Source: an uncultured bacterium (GTDB lineage: Bacteria; Vulcanimicrobiota; CADAWZ01). Taken from it: a stretch of DNA of 38,843 nt. The stretch spans positions 1 through 38,843 of the forward strand of contig CASEKF010000063.1 in assembly GCA_949288455.1 (NCBI GenBank), read 5' to 3'. A program made the translations under genes and the position numbers. Shown piece after piece: positions 16,439 to 24,721 of the stretch; position 1 is the first letter of the stretch, and every line of letters begins with the position of its first letter. A model generated the notes under the pieces. The model searched no databases, had not been told where the DNA came from, and was given only the letters and a program-made list of their open reading frames with translations.

Positions 16439-18061
16439 ATGATCAATCCAATTTCAACGCATATCGACAGATTAAACGAAATCGCGTCTTCTTCCAATAA
16501 GAATCCCGTCAATCATGAAGAAACTGCGAAAAATGCGGGCAACTATTCTTCCCAACCTGAAGACAAGGCCTTTATATCTTCAGGCTCAACTTCCGAAATC
16601 GATTCGACAGCTTCAAATATAAAACCCGCCGCAGCTTCAAAAAAAGAAGCCGCCTCGAAAGCTTTGGAAAACGATAAGCTTGAAAAGTCGCAATCCAAAG
16701 GCGGAAAAGAAGATAAAAAAGAAAATAAAATTTTAAACTTTATAGATAAAGCGAGCGAAGCCTATTATACGATAGACGATTCTCTGTCTTCATTCCCCGG
16801 GTTTATCTATCCGAGCGTAACAGGAGCCTCTGCTGCGGAAGCCGCATATACGTATCAAGTTTTAGATAAGCTGCCTCTTAAAGACGTCGCTTCGGTAAGC
16901 AATATAGAGTGGGTAGAAGAATTGTTCATGACGACGGATAAAACGGCTCATGCATCGGGAGTAGCTTACGCGACTCCAGCTCCTTTCGTAAAAATAGCTA
17001 GAGATCAATGCGGAGACTTGGGAAAATGGGCGGAAAAAGTAATAATTCATGAGACGGGACATACCAGAGATTATTCCGAAGGTTTCTTAAGCGTTATACA
17101 AACTGAAACTGCCAACAGCGACATATGGGGTCATGGAGAAAGAATCACGGAATACGCTAAAACTAATCCGAGAGAAGATTTCGCGGAAAGTTTTATGACT
17201 TACTATACTGATCCCGAAGCTTTAAAGGCTAAATGTCCGGAAAAATATGAACGTATAAAAGAGCTTGAAGAAATAGGAAAATTTGAAGGCATAGTAGAGC
17301 AGGACGCATTTAGAGAAACAGGAAAATGGATTGGACAAAAGTTATCCGATTATCCGTATCTTCAAACGATCGTTAATACGGGTTCGTACGTTCTTGGAGG
17401 AGTCGCGCTCATAACTGATTCAGCGGATTTAATCAAAGGCGTAAAAGAAAACGATCCTGAACTTCAGATGCACGGCTCTATGGGAGCTACCGCTACTTTG
17501 CTTTCCTTTTCCGGTTTTCCTATAGCCGGAACTGCTGTCGACGGAGCCAGAAGAGCGCTGGGAAGAGCTATTGATAAAGGCGAAATAACGGCGGAAGAAG
17601 CTAATTACGTTTCTTCTCATACGGCGGGAGCTCCGTTGACCGGATTAGTAAAATTAGGCAAATGGGCTCATTCTAAAATATTTGCTTCAAAAGCGGAAAA
17701 CCAAGTTTCCGAACAAAACGAAACTACGGCTCAACCGGGCGCCGAACATAAAGTTTCTTTGAAAGATTCTAAAAAAGCTTTAGCGATAGGAGCCGGAGGA
17801 GCTATAGGTTCAGCTTTAGGATCAGTGGCCGGAATATATGCCGGAGTCACGGCGGGATTCGCCATAGGAGGGCCGGTAGGAGGAGTTATCGGACTCATAG
17901 CCGGAGCCGTATTAGGCAACGAAACGTTAAACAGACTGGGAGCAAAAATAGGGTCGGCAATAGGCGATAAAATTCAGTCTGAAAAAAACGTAATAGAAAT
18001 GTCTAAAGAGAACGAGCAGAATAATAAAAAAGCAGAAACGAACGCAAACGAAGTTACGTAA
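16439..18061 (+). CDS. HExxH metalloprotease (ATLF/PPEP-like) with C-terminal glycine-zipper segment
   Basis: The 540-residue protein lacks a classical signal peptide and starts with about 110 Ser/Lys/Glu-rich, probably disordered residues. The zinc site H204-E-T-G-H208 is followed by N-P-R-E-D-F-A-E-S-F with the likely third ligand E250. The spacing and the D-F-A-E-S-F motif are those of the anthrax lethal factor/Pro-Pro endopeptidase (M34-like) group. Residues about 445-500 are a Gly/Ala-rich glycine zipper able to pack in or across a membrane, followed by a charged tail. The two downstream small proteins carry similar glycine zippers. A secreted or surface-acting protease, toxin or effector is inferred. 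The ribosome site is weak (GGAA). A strong terminator follows. Confidence 0.75.
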   Translation: MINPISTHIDRLNEIASSSNKNPVNHEETAKNAGNYSSQPEDKAFISSGSTSEIDSTASNIKPAAASKKEAASKALENDKLEKSQSKGGKEDKKENKILNFIDKASEAYYTIDDSLSSFPGFIYPSVTGASAAEAAYTYQVLDKLPLKDVASVSNIEWVEELFMTTDKTAHASGVAYATPAPFVKIARDQCGDLGKWAEKVIIHETGHTRDYSEGFLSVIQTETANSDIWGHGERITEYAKTNPREDFAESFMTYYTDPEALKAKCPEKYERIKELEEIGKFEGIVEQDAFRETGKWIGQKLSDYPYLQTIVNTGSYVLGGVALITDSADLIKGVKENDPELQMHGSMGATATLLSFSGFPIAGTAVDGARRALGRAIDKGEITAEEANYVSSHTAGAPLTGLVKLGKWAHSKIFASKAENQVSEQNETTAQPGAEHKVSLKDSKKALAIGAGGAIGSALGSVAGIYAGVTAGFAIGGPVGGVIGLIAGAVLGNETLNRLGAKIGSAIGDKIQSEKNVIEMSKENEQNNKKAETNANEVT

Positions 18062-18080
18062 GAACATATAGAATAAGACT

Positions 18081-18125
18081 AAATAAATAGCGGCGGTATT
18101 CAAATACCGCCGCTATTTATTTTTC
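18081..18125 (+). terminator. Rho-independent terminator of the protease gene
   Basis: A perfect 18-bp stem (18081-18098 with 18105-18122) with a six-base loop and a GC-rich core CGGCGGT / ACCGCCG ends in a T-rich tail. It lies 20 bases after the stop codon. Confidence 0.92.
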
Positions 18126-18243
18126 AAAAGATTTCAACTTTATCTACGTATACAAGTTTTATCTTTTAATCATATAAAAATTTATTATACTATCTCTATA
18201 TATTATCAATATTAATAAAGCAATGCGCTTAAACTCAGATTAA

Positions 18244-18519
18244 TACTTTTATAGAAATAACGTTCAAATAAGCCAAGTATCTAAAGGAAGAAATAATATA
18301 AATACCCAGCTTAACAGAGCAATAAACAAAGCCAACGCATCCGGCGGCGGCATGTTAGGAAGTATGCTCGGCGTATCATATCGCAAAAAAGCAAAAGAAC
18401 TTCAACAGAAATATAACATAAAAACACAGCAGCTTCGGCGGTTAGTAATGACGCGGCAAATGCTGATACAGTCTCATACTATGAAAGCTATGATGACAAT
18501 GGGCATGATGGGACAATGA
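18244..18519 (+). pseudogene. 5' part of a glycine-zipper paralog gene, separated by a frameshift
   Basis: This frame is open from 18244 but has no ATG until 18352, and ends at TGA 18517-18519. Its reading looks coding: N-V-Q-I-S-Q-V-S-K-G-R, then a Gly/Met segment, a basic-helical stretch, and a Met-rich end (M-K-A-M-M-T-M-G-M-M-G-Q). The Met-rich end corresponds to the Met-rich centre of the paralog at 19112. Comparing GGACAATGATGAACGG here with GGACACAATATGAACGG there shows a one-base length difference at exactly the point where the frame breaks. The 5' start also seems lost. Either the gene is decaying, or the overlapping stop-start ATGATGA lets ribosomes reinitiate. Confidence 0.55.
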
Positions 18520-18884
18520 TGAACGGCGGCGGATTTCCTTCGCAGCTTCCGCCTTTAAACGGAGGAATGTTCCCTCAAGGCGCATACATGCCTCAAACTC
18601 GTTTAAGTTTACCCATGCCTCCGGGCGTCATGCTTTCGGCAAATCAACCCTCGACTTCTGAGATAGGCTCGCAAATCCTCGGAGGAGTAGGAGGAGCAGT
18701 TACGGGAGCAGCCATTGGGACTGCGGTATTTCCCGGAGTTGGAACCGTAGGCGGAGGAATTTTGGGAGCCCTCGGCGGAAGTAAAATCGGAGAAGCCGTA
18801 GGCGGCTTTATCGGCAACGTCGGAGGCGGTCTTATCGGAGGAGCTATCGACGGAATTAAAAATTTCTTTAAAAGCATATTCTAA
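18516..18884 (+). CDS. Glycine-zipper small protein (3' part of frameshifted paralog)
   Basis: The 122-residue frame starts at ATG 18516, overlapping the stop of the upstream frame. It begins with M-N-G-G-G-F-P-S-Q-L-P-P-L-N-G-G, as the paralog at 19112 does in its middle. The last 75 residues are a long Gly/Ala/Ile/Val zipper ending in the amphipathic tail I-D-G-I-K-N-F-F-K-S-I-F. No ribosome site of its own is visible, so translation would depend on coupling with the upstream frame. The zipper pattern resembles membrane-inserting bacteriocin and pore-forming peptides, but also membrane-spanning structural repeats; the function is unknown. Confidence 0.65.
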   Translation: MMNGGGFPSQLPPLNGGMFPQGAYMPQTRLSLPMPPGVMLSANQPSTSEIGSQILGGVGGAVTGAAIGTAVFPGVGTVGGGILGALGGSKIGEAVGGFIGNVGGGLIGGAIDGIKNFFKSIF

Positions 18885-18911
18885 GTTAACATATTTATTA
18901 TATTGACGTCT

Positions 18912-18950
18912 ATAAATAGTCGGCAAAATTTGCCGACTATTTATTTTAAT
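18912..18950 (+). terminator. Terminator after the first glycine-zipper gene
   Basis: Perfect 14-bp arms (18912-18925 and 18931-18944) enclose AAATT and are followed by TTTAAT. The hairpin is 27 bases past the stop. Confidence 0.85.
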
Positions 18951-19050
18951 AATCAATTTTTCATAAACAAGGCTTCAATATAATACAATATGCCTTAAAT
19001 TCTTAATAGTTTGGACAAAAATAAAAAATGATTTTTTTTTAATAAAGATA

Positions 19051-19078
19051 TTTACTTTTTAATTATTTGCGTGATAAT
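19051..19078 (+). promoter_or_regulatory. Candidate promoter of the Met/His-rich glycine-zipper gene
   Basis: TTTACT (19051-19056) and GATAAT (19073-19078) are 16 bases apart in an AT-rich region, and a strong ribosome site GGAGG begins about 20 bases downstream. Confidence 0.55.
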
Positions 19079-19111
19079 ACTTCTAGAAAATTATATTGGA
19101 GGTTTTCAGTA

Positions 19112-19708
19112 ATGAACGTAAATATGAATATGATGATGGGAATGCAGCCGATGGGAGGATTCGGCGCCATAATGGGAGGCGCGCTCGGCGGAGTTATAGG
19201 ATCGCAGTATCAGCAGCAGCAACAGATGCAGATGATGATGATGATGATGCAGATGATGATGATGATGCAAATGCAAATGATGGGTCAAATGGGACACAAT
19301 ATGAACGGAGGCGGATGTCCCTGCCAGCTTCCTCCTTTAAACGGAGGTATGTTCCCTCAAGGTCCTCAAGGCCCTCATCATGGTCCGCACGGTCCTCATC
19401 ACGGTCCGCACGGTCCTCAAATTGCTTTGTTCGATAAACCTTCTGCTTCCGAGGTAGGCTCTCAGATTCTCGGAGGCGTAGGCGGAGCGGCCGGAACGAT
19501 CGCCGGAGGATTAGGAGGAGCGGCTACCGGAGCGGCTATCGGAACGGCTATATTCCCCGGAGTAGGAACCGTAATCGGAGGAGTTTTAGGAGCTATTGGC
19601 GGAGGTAAAATCGGAGAAACCATAGGCAGCTTCATTGGCAACGTAGGAGGCGGTCTTATCGGAGGAGCTATCGACGGAGTTAAAAATTTCTTCAAAAGCA
19701 TATTCTAA
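19112..19708 (+). CDS. Met/His-rich glycine-zipper protein
   Basis: The 198-residue protein starts at ATG 19112, preceded by GGAGG nine bases upstream; an earlier in-frame codon lacks such a site. Order of parts: Met/Gly-rich start with a first short glycine zipper (about 1-32), Gln-Met block (about 33-64) containing long Met runs, C-P-C-Q-L-P-P-L-N-G-G (about 72-82), a His-Gly-Pro repeat block (about 87-107), and a 90-residue glycine zipper ending I-D-G-V-K-N-F-F-K-S-I-F. There is no cleavable signal peptide. Clustered Met, His and Cys could bind copper or other soft metals; the zipper suggests membrane association. The downstream terminator and upstream promoter show an independent unit. 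Confidence 0.75.
   Translation: MNVNMNMMMGMQPMGGFGAIMGGALGGVIGSQYQQQQQMQMMMMMMQMMMMMQMQMMGQMGHNMNGGGCPCQLPPLNGGMFPQGPQGPHHGPHGPHHGPHGPQIALFDKPSASEVGSQILGGVGGAAGTIAGGLGGAATGAAIGTAIFPGVGTVIGGVLGAIGGGKIGETIGSFIGNVGGGLIGGAIDGVKNFFKSIF
19225..19290 (+). repeat. ATG/CAG-rich microsatellite coding for Met-Gln runs
   Basis: Tandem CAG then ATG triplets dominate this stretch and code for the Gln and Met runs of the small protein. Such triplet runs can change length by slippage. Confidence 0.8.
19373..19414 (+). repeat. 21-bp tandem duplication coding for His-His-Gly-Pro-His-Gly-Pro
   Basis: Two 21-base units (19373-19393 and 19394-19414) differ at a single third-position base. They encode the central part of the His-Gly-Pro block. 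Confidence 0.85.
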
Positions 19709-19733
19709 ATATTAACAAAGTATAATAACGGCA

Positions 19734-19775
19734 AAAGAATCGGTAAATAATTTACCGATTCTTTATTTTTAATAA
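19734..19775 (+). terminator. Terminator after the Met/His-rich gene
   Basis: Perfect 14-bp arms (19734-19747, 19751-19764) around TAA are followed by ATTTTTAAT. It lies 25 bases past the stop. Confidence 0.9.
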
Positions 19776-19849
19776 AGAAAAGGTTAAACGAAAAACGGAC
19801 AGAATAAACAATTCAAGATTATTAAATTACATATACATTAGGAGGGTTT

Positions 19850-21190
19850 ATGTCTGACGGAAATCTTTTTAAAGCTATTAAAAATACAATTTCATCAGCA
19901 AAAACCGTCGTATCGGCAGCTTCAGAATTAATAATTCCAAAACGGACAGAAGAATCCCAACAATCGCAATCAAATTCAAACGAAGGGAACTTTGAATCCG
20001 GACTTTACTTTAGACCTCATAAAAGCGAATTTACAGGTTTAATTCCAATCATAGACTTTTTTGAACCGCAAAAAATGGGATTGTCTTTAGCAACGATGTT
20101 TAAGAACCTCTCTTTTTCTCAAGCTCAAAATATTTTTTACAGAGGCTGCAGAGCTCTTGTCGGAGGAGTTAAAGACAAAGCCCGCGAGTACTTTAAAAAG
20201 ACGCTTGAAAAAGATCCTCGGCTAGCCGACGCGTATTTTATGCTGGGAATATTCGATTGGCAGGAAAGGAAGTTCAAGAAAGCTTCGGAAAATTTCAGAA
20301 AAGCTATGCTTATGCATGGCTATTTAGGCTCCACTATTAAACCGGCTCTGCCAAGCTTTCGTCTTATAATGCCTATAACCGCCAATTTATCATACGCGTT
20401 ATATCCGGATTTAGTAGGAATTTCAATTATGTTGGCTTTATGCCTAAGGGCTTCCGAATCTAACGAAAGCATAAAAGATTTGGAACAGATGCTGGATCTT
20501 CTCCCCGGTCAAAACTCGCTGCTATTTATCATGTCTCTTCTGCTTTATGAACAGGGAAAACGGGAAAAAATCATAGAAATTCTAAAGCCTTCGACTTCAG
20601 ACGCGCCTAAGTCGGCTCTTAACCTCTTAATTTTAGCGAAATCTTTATCTGAACTCGGCCAATCAGATTCATCTCTGCAAATAGCCGGCAGCATGCTTGA
20701 TTCCGACAACCTTGATCCTGATTTAAGACAGGATTTTATCGAGATTGAACGCGTTTCCAGACAACAAGAACAAGGTAAAACGACTTCTCCCATTCGGCTT
20801 CTTTTATTTGAAAGGCTTCAAATAAAAGAACCTCAAACAGATTCCGGGAACAAGATAAAAAAAGTCATACGCAAACCTGAAAACGACGCGGATTTTAAAG
20901 AAATCTTCTATCTCATAAATCTCGCTACCGGGAAAAAATATAAATTAAGGACAAAAACGACTATAGGAACGACAGGCTGCGATTTAAATTTTACAAACGA
21001 TCCCGACTTGAAAGCCTGCCATGCGTTAATAGCTTTAGAAAATGGAAAATGGCATATAGAGCCTCGAGACGAAGGTTCCGCAATATATATAAATAATTTC
21101 AAAATAAATAAAAAAGCTCCCATAAATATAGGAGACACAATACAAATAGCTTCGTCGGAATTTGAGTTCAAATACATGCGCAAACAATGA
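19850..21190 (+). CDS. TPR and FHA domain protein
   Basis: The 446-residue cytosolic protein has a strong ribosome site (AGGAGGG) before its ATG. Residues about 90-165 and parts up to 290 form tetratricopeptide-like helices (A-R-E-Y-F-K-K-T-L-E-K-D-P-R-L-A-D-A-Y). Residues about 345-446 form a forkhead-associated domain, with T-I-G-T-T-G near 371, C-H-A-L-I-A-L in place of the usual S-x-x-H, and I-N-I-G-D-T-I-Q-I-A near the end. FHA domains bind phosphothreonine peptides, implying a Ser/Thr kinase partner elsewhere. The Arg usually following the first Gly is absent, so phosphate binding may be altered. Its stop overlaps the dprA start (ATGA), so the two are co-translated. Confidence 0.8.
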   Translation: MSDGNLFKAIKNTISSAKTVVSAASELIIPKRTEESQQSQSNSNEGNFESGLYFRPHKSEFTGLIPIIDFFEPQKMGLSLATMFKNLSFSQAQNIFYRGCRALVGGVKDKAREYFKKTLEKDPRLADAYFMLGIFDWQERKFKKASENFRKAMLMHGYLGSTIKPALPSFRLIMPITANLSYALYPDLVGISIMLALCLRASESNESIKDLEQMLDLLPGQNSLLFIMSLLLYEQGKREKIIEILKPSTSDAPKSALNLLILAKSLSELGQSDSSLQIAGSMLDSDNLDPDLRQDFIEIERVSRQQEQGKTTSPIRLLLFERLQIKEPQTDSGNKIKKVIRKPENDADFKEIFYLINLATGKKYKLRTKTTIGTTGCDLNFTNDPDLKACHALIALENGKWHIEPRDEGSAIYINNFKINKKAPINIGDTIQIASSEFEFKYMRKQ

Positions 21191-22284
21191 ACAAAACACT
21201 TTATATAAATCTAGCTTTATGGGATATAGACTATTCTGCTGCCGAAGATCTCTCTGTTTTAGAAAACGCTGCGCAAGGCATAGAAAATATCGCCGAAATG
21301 TCTACTGAAGATATGATCCAATTGGGAGGCATAAAAGAAAAATCCGCTAAAACATTACGAGATTCCCTTAAAGACTATATTGAAAAAGGGGAAAAAATAG
21401 AAGAACAAGCGCTTAAACTAGGCTTTGCCGTCGCGCATATAAACGGACCAAACTATCCTCCCCTACTGAAAAACTTGCCGGGAGCTCCTAGAGCTTTATA
21501 TGTAAAAGGGCGGCTGCCGGATTTCTCGTTGCCGACTATAGCCGTAGTAGGAGCAAGAAAAGCCGACGCCTACGGGAGAGAGGCGGCATATTCTTTGGCA
21601 AAAGAATATGCCAAACAAAACTGCGTCACAATAAGCGGAATGGCTAGAGGCATAGACGGAGCCGCTCACGCAGGAACTCTTGCGGGAGGAGGAAAAACAA
21701 TCGCCGTCCTAGGCTGTGGATTAGACGTAATTTATCCTCCCGAACACCGGAAATTATATGAAAAAATATCGGAATCAGGAGCCGTAATAAGCGAATATCC
21801 TCCGGGAATACCCCCGCTCAAACGCAATTTTCCAAGAAGAAACAGAATAATAGCCGGAATGAGTTTGGGAGTCATAGTAGTACAAGCAGATATGAAAAGC
21901 GGTTCTCTTTCAACGGCAAACTTTGCTCTTTCTTACGGGAGAGAAGTTTTTGCCGTTCCCGGTTCGATCTTTTCTCCTTTAACAAAAGGAACGCACCAAC
22001 TGATAAAAGACGGAGCATATCTTGTTGACAACGCTTTGGAAGCGCTTAACGTTCTTGGAATTCAAACTTCCGCGGAACTACCCCTGAACTGCGCCCCGCA
22101 AAAGTTAAATTCTATGCCGGATCTTTATAAAAAAGTATATATATCGGCAGACGGAATGAAATCAATAGACTCAATTATAGAAGAACTAAACGAATCGGCT
22201 AAAGAAATAACGGCCGCGTTATCATGCCTTGAAGCAGAAGGTTATTTAAAAAGGCTTCCGGGAGGAATTTTTATTAAAAGCTAA
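21187..22284 (+). CDS. dprA: DprA/Smf DNA-processing protein
   Basis: The 365-residue protein loads RecA on incoming single-stranded DNA during natural transformation and protects it. The Rossmann-like core shows I-A-V-V-G-A-R-K-A (about 118-126), I-S-G-M-A-R-G-I-D-G-A-A-H (about 151-163), V-L-G-C-G-L-D-V-I-Y-P-P (about 176-187), and S-E-Y-P-P-G-I-P-P and F-P-R-R-N-R-I-I-A-G further on. The N-terminal region is helix-hairpin-helix-like and the C-terminal about 60 residues form a winged-helix (DprA_WH) domain. The order dprA-topA-trmFO-hslV is a well-known Gram-positive arrangement. Confidence 0.94.
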   Translation: MNKTLYINLALWDIDYSAAEDLSVLENAAQGIENIAEMSTEDMIQLGGIKEKSAKTLRDSLKDYIEKGEKIEEQALKLGFAVAHINGPNYPPLLKNLPGAPRALYVKGRLPDFSLPTIAVVGARKADAYGREAAYSLAKEYAKQNCVTISGMARGIDGAAHAGTLAGGGKTIAVLGCGLDVIYPPEHRKLYEKISESGAVISEYPPGIPPLKRNFPRRNRIIAGMSLGVIVVQADMKSGSLSTANFALSYGREVFAVPGSIFSPLTKGTHQLIKDGAYLVDNALEALNVLGIQTSAELPLNCAPQKLNSMPDLYKKVYISADGMKSIDSIIEELNESAKEITAALSCLEAEGYLKRLPGGIFIKS

Positions 22285-22476
22285 AATTCTTATAAAAATT
22301 TTAAATTTGCGCGATTTACATAAGTTAAGCGACAATTTTTTCAGAAAATGTCGAATAGATTTCTTTTTTACCGAAGTCGGACAAATAAGAATTTTAGCGT
22401 AATAAAAAATATAAACTATGACAGGATTTTTTAAAAAGCACAGAAATAAATAGACTTAAAACGCCGTTATGAAATA

Positions 22477-22517
22477 CGTTAGGCTAGAATAATTATTTAA
22501 TGCAAACTAGCCTAACG
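22477..22517. repeat. 11-bp perfect inverted repeat upstream of topA
   Basis: CGTTAGGCTAG (22477-22487) and CTAGCCTAACG (22507-22517) are separated by 19 AT-rich bases in the 330-base gap between dprA and topA. There is no T-tract on either side, so it is more likely an operator, leader structure or remnant than a terminator. A weaker hairpin (CGACA/TGTCG, 22330-22353) followed by a T-rich stretch may terminate dprA. The rest of the gap shows no gene. Confidence 0.6.
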
Positions 22518-22615
22518 CGATAACCGCAGCACAATATTTTAATTTGTTAACGGGTCGGACAAATAGATAAAAAACGATAGATAATAATAGATGCGCATAT
22601 GGGAGACGGACGACA

Positions 22616-24721
22616 GTGAAATACAAGGGATTCATTATTGTAGAGTCTCCGGCTAAAGCCAGAACTCTGGAAAAGTATGCCGGAAAAGATTATATTATAC
22701 AGGCTTCTATGGGACATATAATAGATCTTCCTAAAAACAGAATCGGAATTGACATACAACACGATTTTAAACCTAATTATGTGACTATACCTAATAAGAT
22801 AAAAGTAATCAAAAATTTAAAAGAAGCTTTAGGCAAAGCTCAAAACGTTTATCTTGCCACAGACCCGGACAGAGAAGGAGAAGCTATAGCCTGGCATCTT
22901 ACCAGGGCCTTAGAGATTAATCCGGATAATCAAATTAGAATAGAGCTGCACGAGATAACGCCGGAAGCTTTAAAATCCGCTCTGGAACATCCTCGCGCCA
23001 TAAACATGGAAAAAGTAAACGCTCAGCAGGCCAGACGCATGCTCGATCGACTCGTAGGCTATAATTTAAGTCCCGTGCTTTGGAAAAAAGTAGCTCCGGG
23101 ACTTTCTGCGGGAAGAGTTCAATCAGTAGCCGTAAAATTAGTAGTAGAAAGACAAAAAGAAATAGATTCTTTTCAATCTGAAGAATACTGGACTATTTCG
23201 GCGTTATTAGAAGCCGACAAGATAATATTTAAAGCGTCGTTAAATACGTTTAAAAATAAAAAAATAACGATAAAAACAAAGGAAGAAGCAGACGATATAC
23301 AACTCTATCTAAAGTCAAACAGTTTTACTTTAGCGGAAGATCCTAAAAAGAAAACTACGATTAAAGAATCCCCCCCGCCGTATATCACAAGCACTCTTCA
23401 ACAGGACGCGTCGCGAAGACTGGGTTTTAAAGTAATAAAAACGATGAAAATAGCTCAACAGCTTTTCGAAGGTTTGGATATCGGAGAAGAAGGGCCCGTA
23501 GGATTGATAACCTACATGAGAACCGACTCTACCAGAATTTCAGAATCCGCAAGAGAAGACGCGGTAAAATATATAGCGAACACATATGGAAAGGACTACG
23601 TAGGACTACCGAAAAAACATAAGAAAAAAGCCGGTATGCAAGACGCTCATGAAGCTATACGACCTACCGACGTTTCAAGAGATATGCAATCTCTGAAAAA
23701 GGCTCTTACGTTAGATCAATATAAATTATACTCGCTTATACGAGATAGATTTCTAGCCAGTCAAATGGCTCCATGCGAAACGGAAACGACCTCCCTTTCA
23801 ATACAATGCGGAGATTACTCGTTTCATGCTCAAGGTTCAGAAGTGATTTTCGAAGGCTTTACAAAAATTTACAACGAGATCAAAGAAGACAAGCCCGAAG
23901 CGGACGACGCTAACTGCATGCCTCAGATTAAAGCCGGAGACGAAATCATTCTACGCGACTTATCCGTAAAACAACATTTTACTCAGCCATCTCCTCAATA
24001 TTCGGAAGCGTCTCTTGTCAAAGCCCTGGAGAAAAACGGCATAGGACGCCCAAGCACATATGCTCCGATAGTAGAAACTATTCAAAAAAGAGATTACGTT
24101 AAACTTACCGATAAAAAATTCTCTCCTACTAAGCTTGGCACCGTCGTAACCGAGCTTTTAGTAGAAAACTTTAAAAATATAGTCGATATAAATTTCACGG
24201 CTCAAATGGAAAATCAACTCGACGATATAGAGTTAGGCAAAGAAGAATATATATCGGTTCTAAAAAATTTTTATCAGCCGTTCATATCAAATCTTCATAA
24301 AGTGGAAAAGGCGATAAGTAAAGTCGAGAGCATTAATATTTCTGAGGAAACCGGCGAAGTATGCGAAAAATGCGGCAAACCGATGATTGTAAAAAGAGGG
24401 CCTTACGGCAATTTTTTTGCCTGCAGCGCATATCCTGCCTGCAAGACTACAAAACCGTACGTTGAAAAAATAGGAATTCCTTGTCCGAAAGGATGCGGAG
24501 GAAACGTAATATTAAAGAAAAGCAAAAAAGCAGTTTTTTACGGCTGCGATAATTATCCTAAATGCGATTTTACCTCATGGCACCGTCCGATAGACAAAAA
24601 ATGTCCTGTCTGCGGAGGAGTTATGGTTATAAAATACGCCAAAACCGGCAAAGGATATACTCAATGCATCAACGCCTGCTCACGAAAAAAACAGGAAGAA
24701 GAAGAGAATGGAAACAAATAA
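22616..24721 (+). CDS. topA: DNA topoisomerase I (type IA)
   Basis: The 701-residue enzyme relaxes negative supercoils. The Toprim domain is at the N-terminus (I-V-E-S-P-A-K-A near 7-14 and A-T-D-P-D-R-E-G-E-A near 81-90). The active-site tyrosine is Y300 in G-L-I-T-Y-M-R-T-D-S. Three C-terminal zinc-ribbon units follow at about 580-690, each with paired cysteines (C-E-K-C, C-P-K-G-C, C-P-V-C); the last unit ends in C-x3-C. The start is GTG at 22616, with GGGAG about ten bases upstream; no ATG is nearer. Its end overlaps the start of trmFO. Confidence 0.96.
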   Translation: MKYKGFIIVESPAKARTLEKYAGKDYIIQASMGHIIDLPKNRIGIDIQHDFKPNYVTIPNKIKVIKNLKEALGKAQNVYLATDPDREGEAIAWHLTRALEINPDNQIRIELHEITPEALKSALEHPRAINMEKVNAQQARRMLDRLVGYNLSPVLWKKVAPGLSAGRVQSVAVKLVVERQKEIDSFQSEEYWTISALLEADKIIFKASLNTFKNKKITIKTKEEADDIQLYLKSNSFTLAEDPKKKTTIKESPPPYITSTLQQDASRRLGFKVIKTMKIAQQLFEGLDIGEEGPVGLITYMRTDSTRISESAREDAVKYIANTYGKDYVGLPKKHKKKAGMQDAHEAIRPTDVSRDMQSLKKALTLDQYKLYSLIRDRFLASQMAPCETETTSLSIQCGDYSFHAQGSEVIFEGFTKIYNEIKEDKPEADDANCMPQIKAGDEIILRDLSVKQHFTQPSPQYSEASLVKALEKNGIGRPSTYAPIVETIQKRDYVKLTDKKFSPTKLGTVVTELLVENFKNIVDINFTAQMENQLDDIELGKEEYISVLKNFYQPFISNLHKVEKAISKVESINISEETGEVCEKCGKPMIVKRGPYGNFFACSAYPACKTTKPYVEKIGIPCPKGCGGNVILKKSKKAVFYGCDNYPKCDFTSWHRPIDKKCPVCGGVMVIKYAKTGKGYTQCINACSRKKQEEEENGNK

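Noticed and set aside
18123-18243. Possible promoter for the split glycine-zipper gene
   Set aside because: The stretch is so AT-rich that several -10-like boxes appear; none has a fitting -35 partner.
19106-19297. His/Leu-rich minus-strand frame
   Set aside because: It is the antisense of the Met/Gln triplet runs; no independent evidence.
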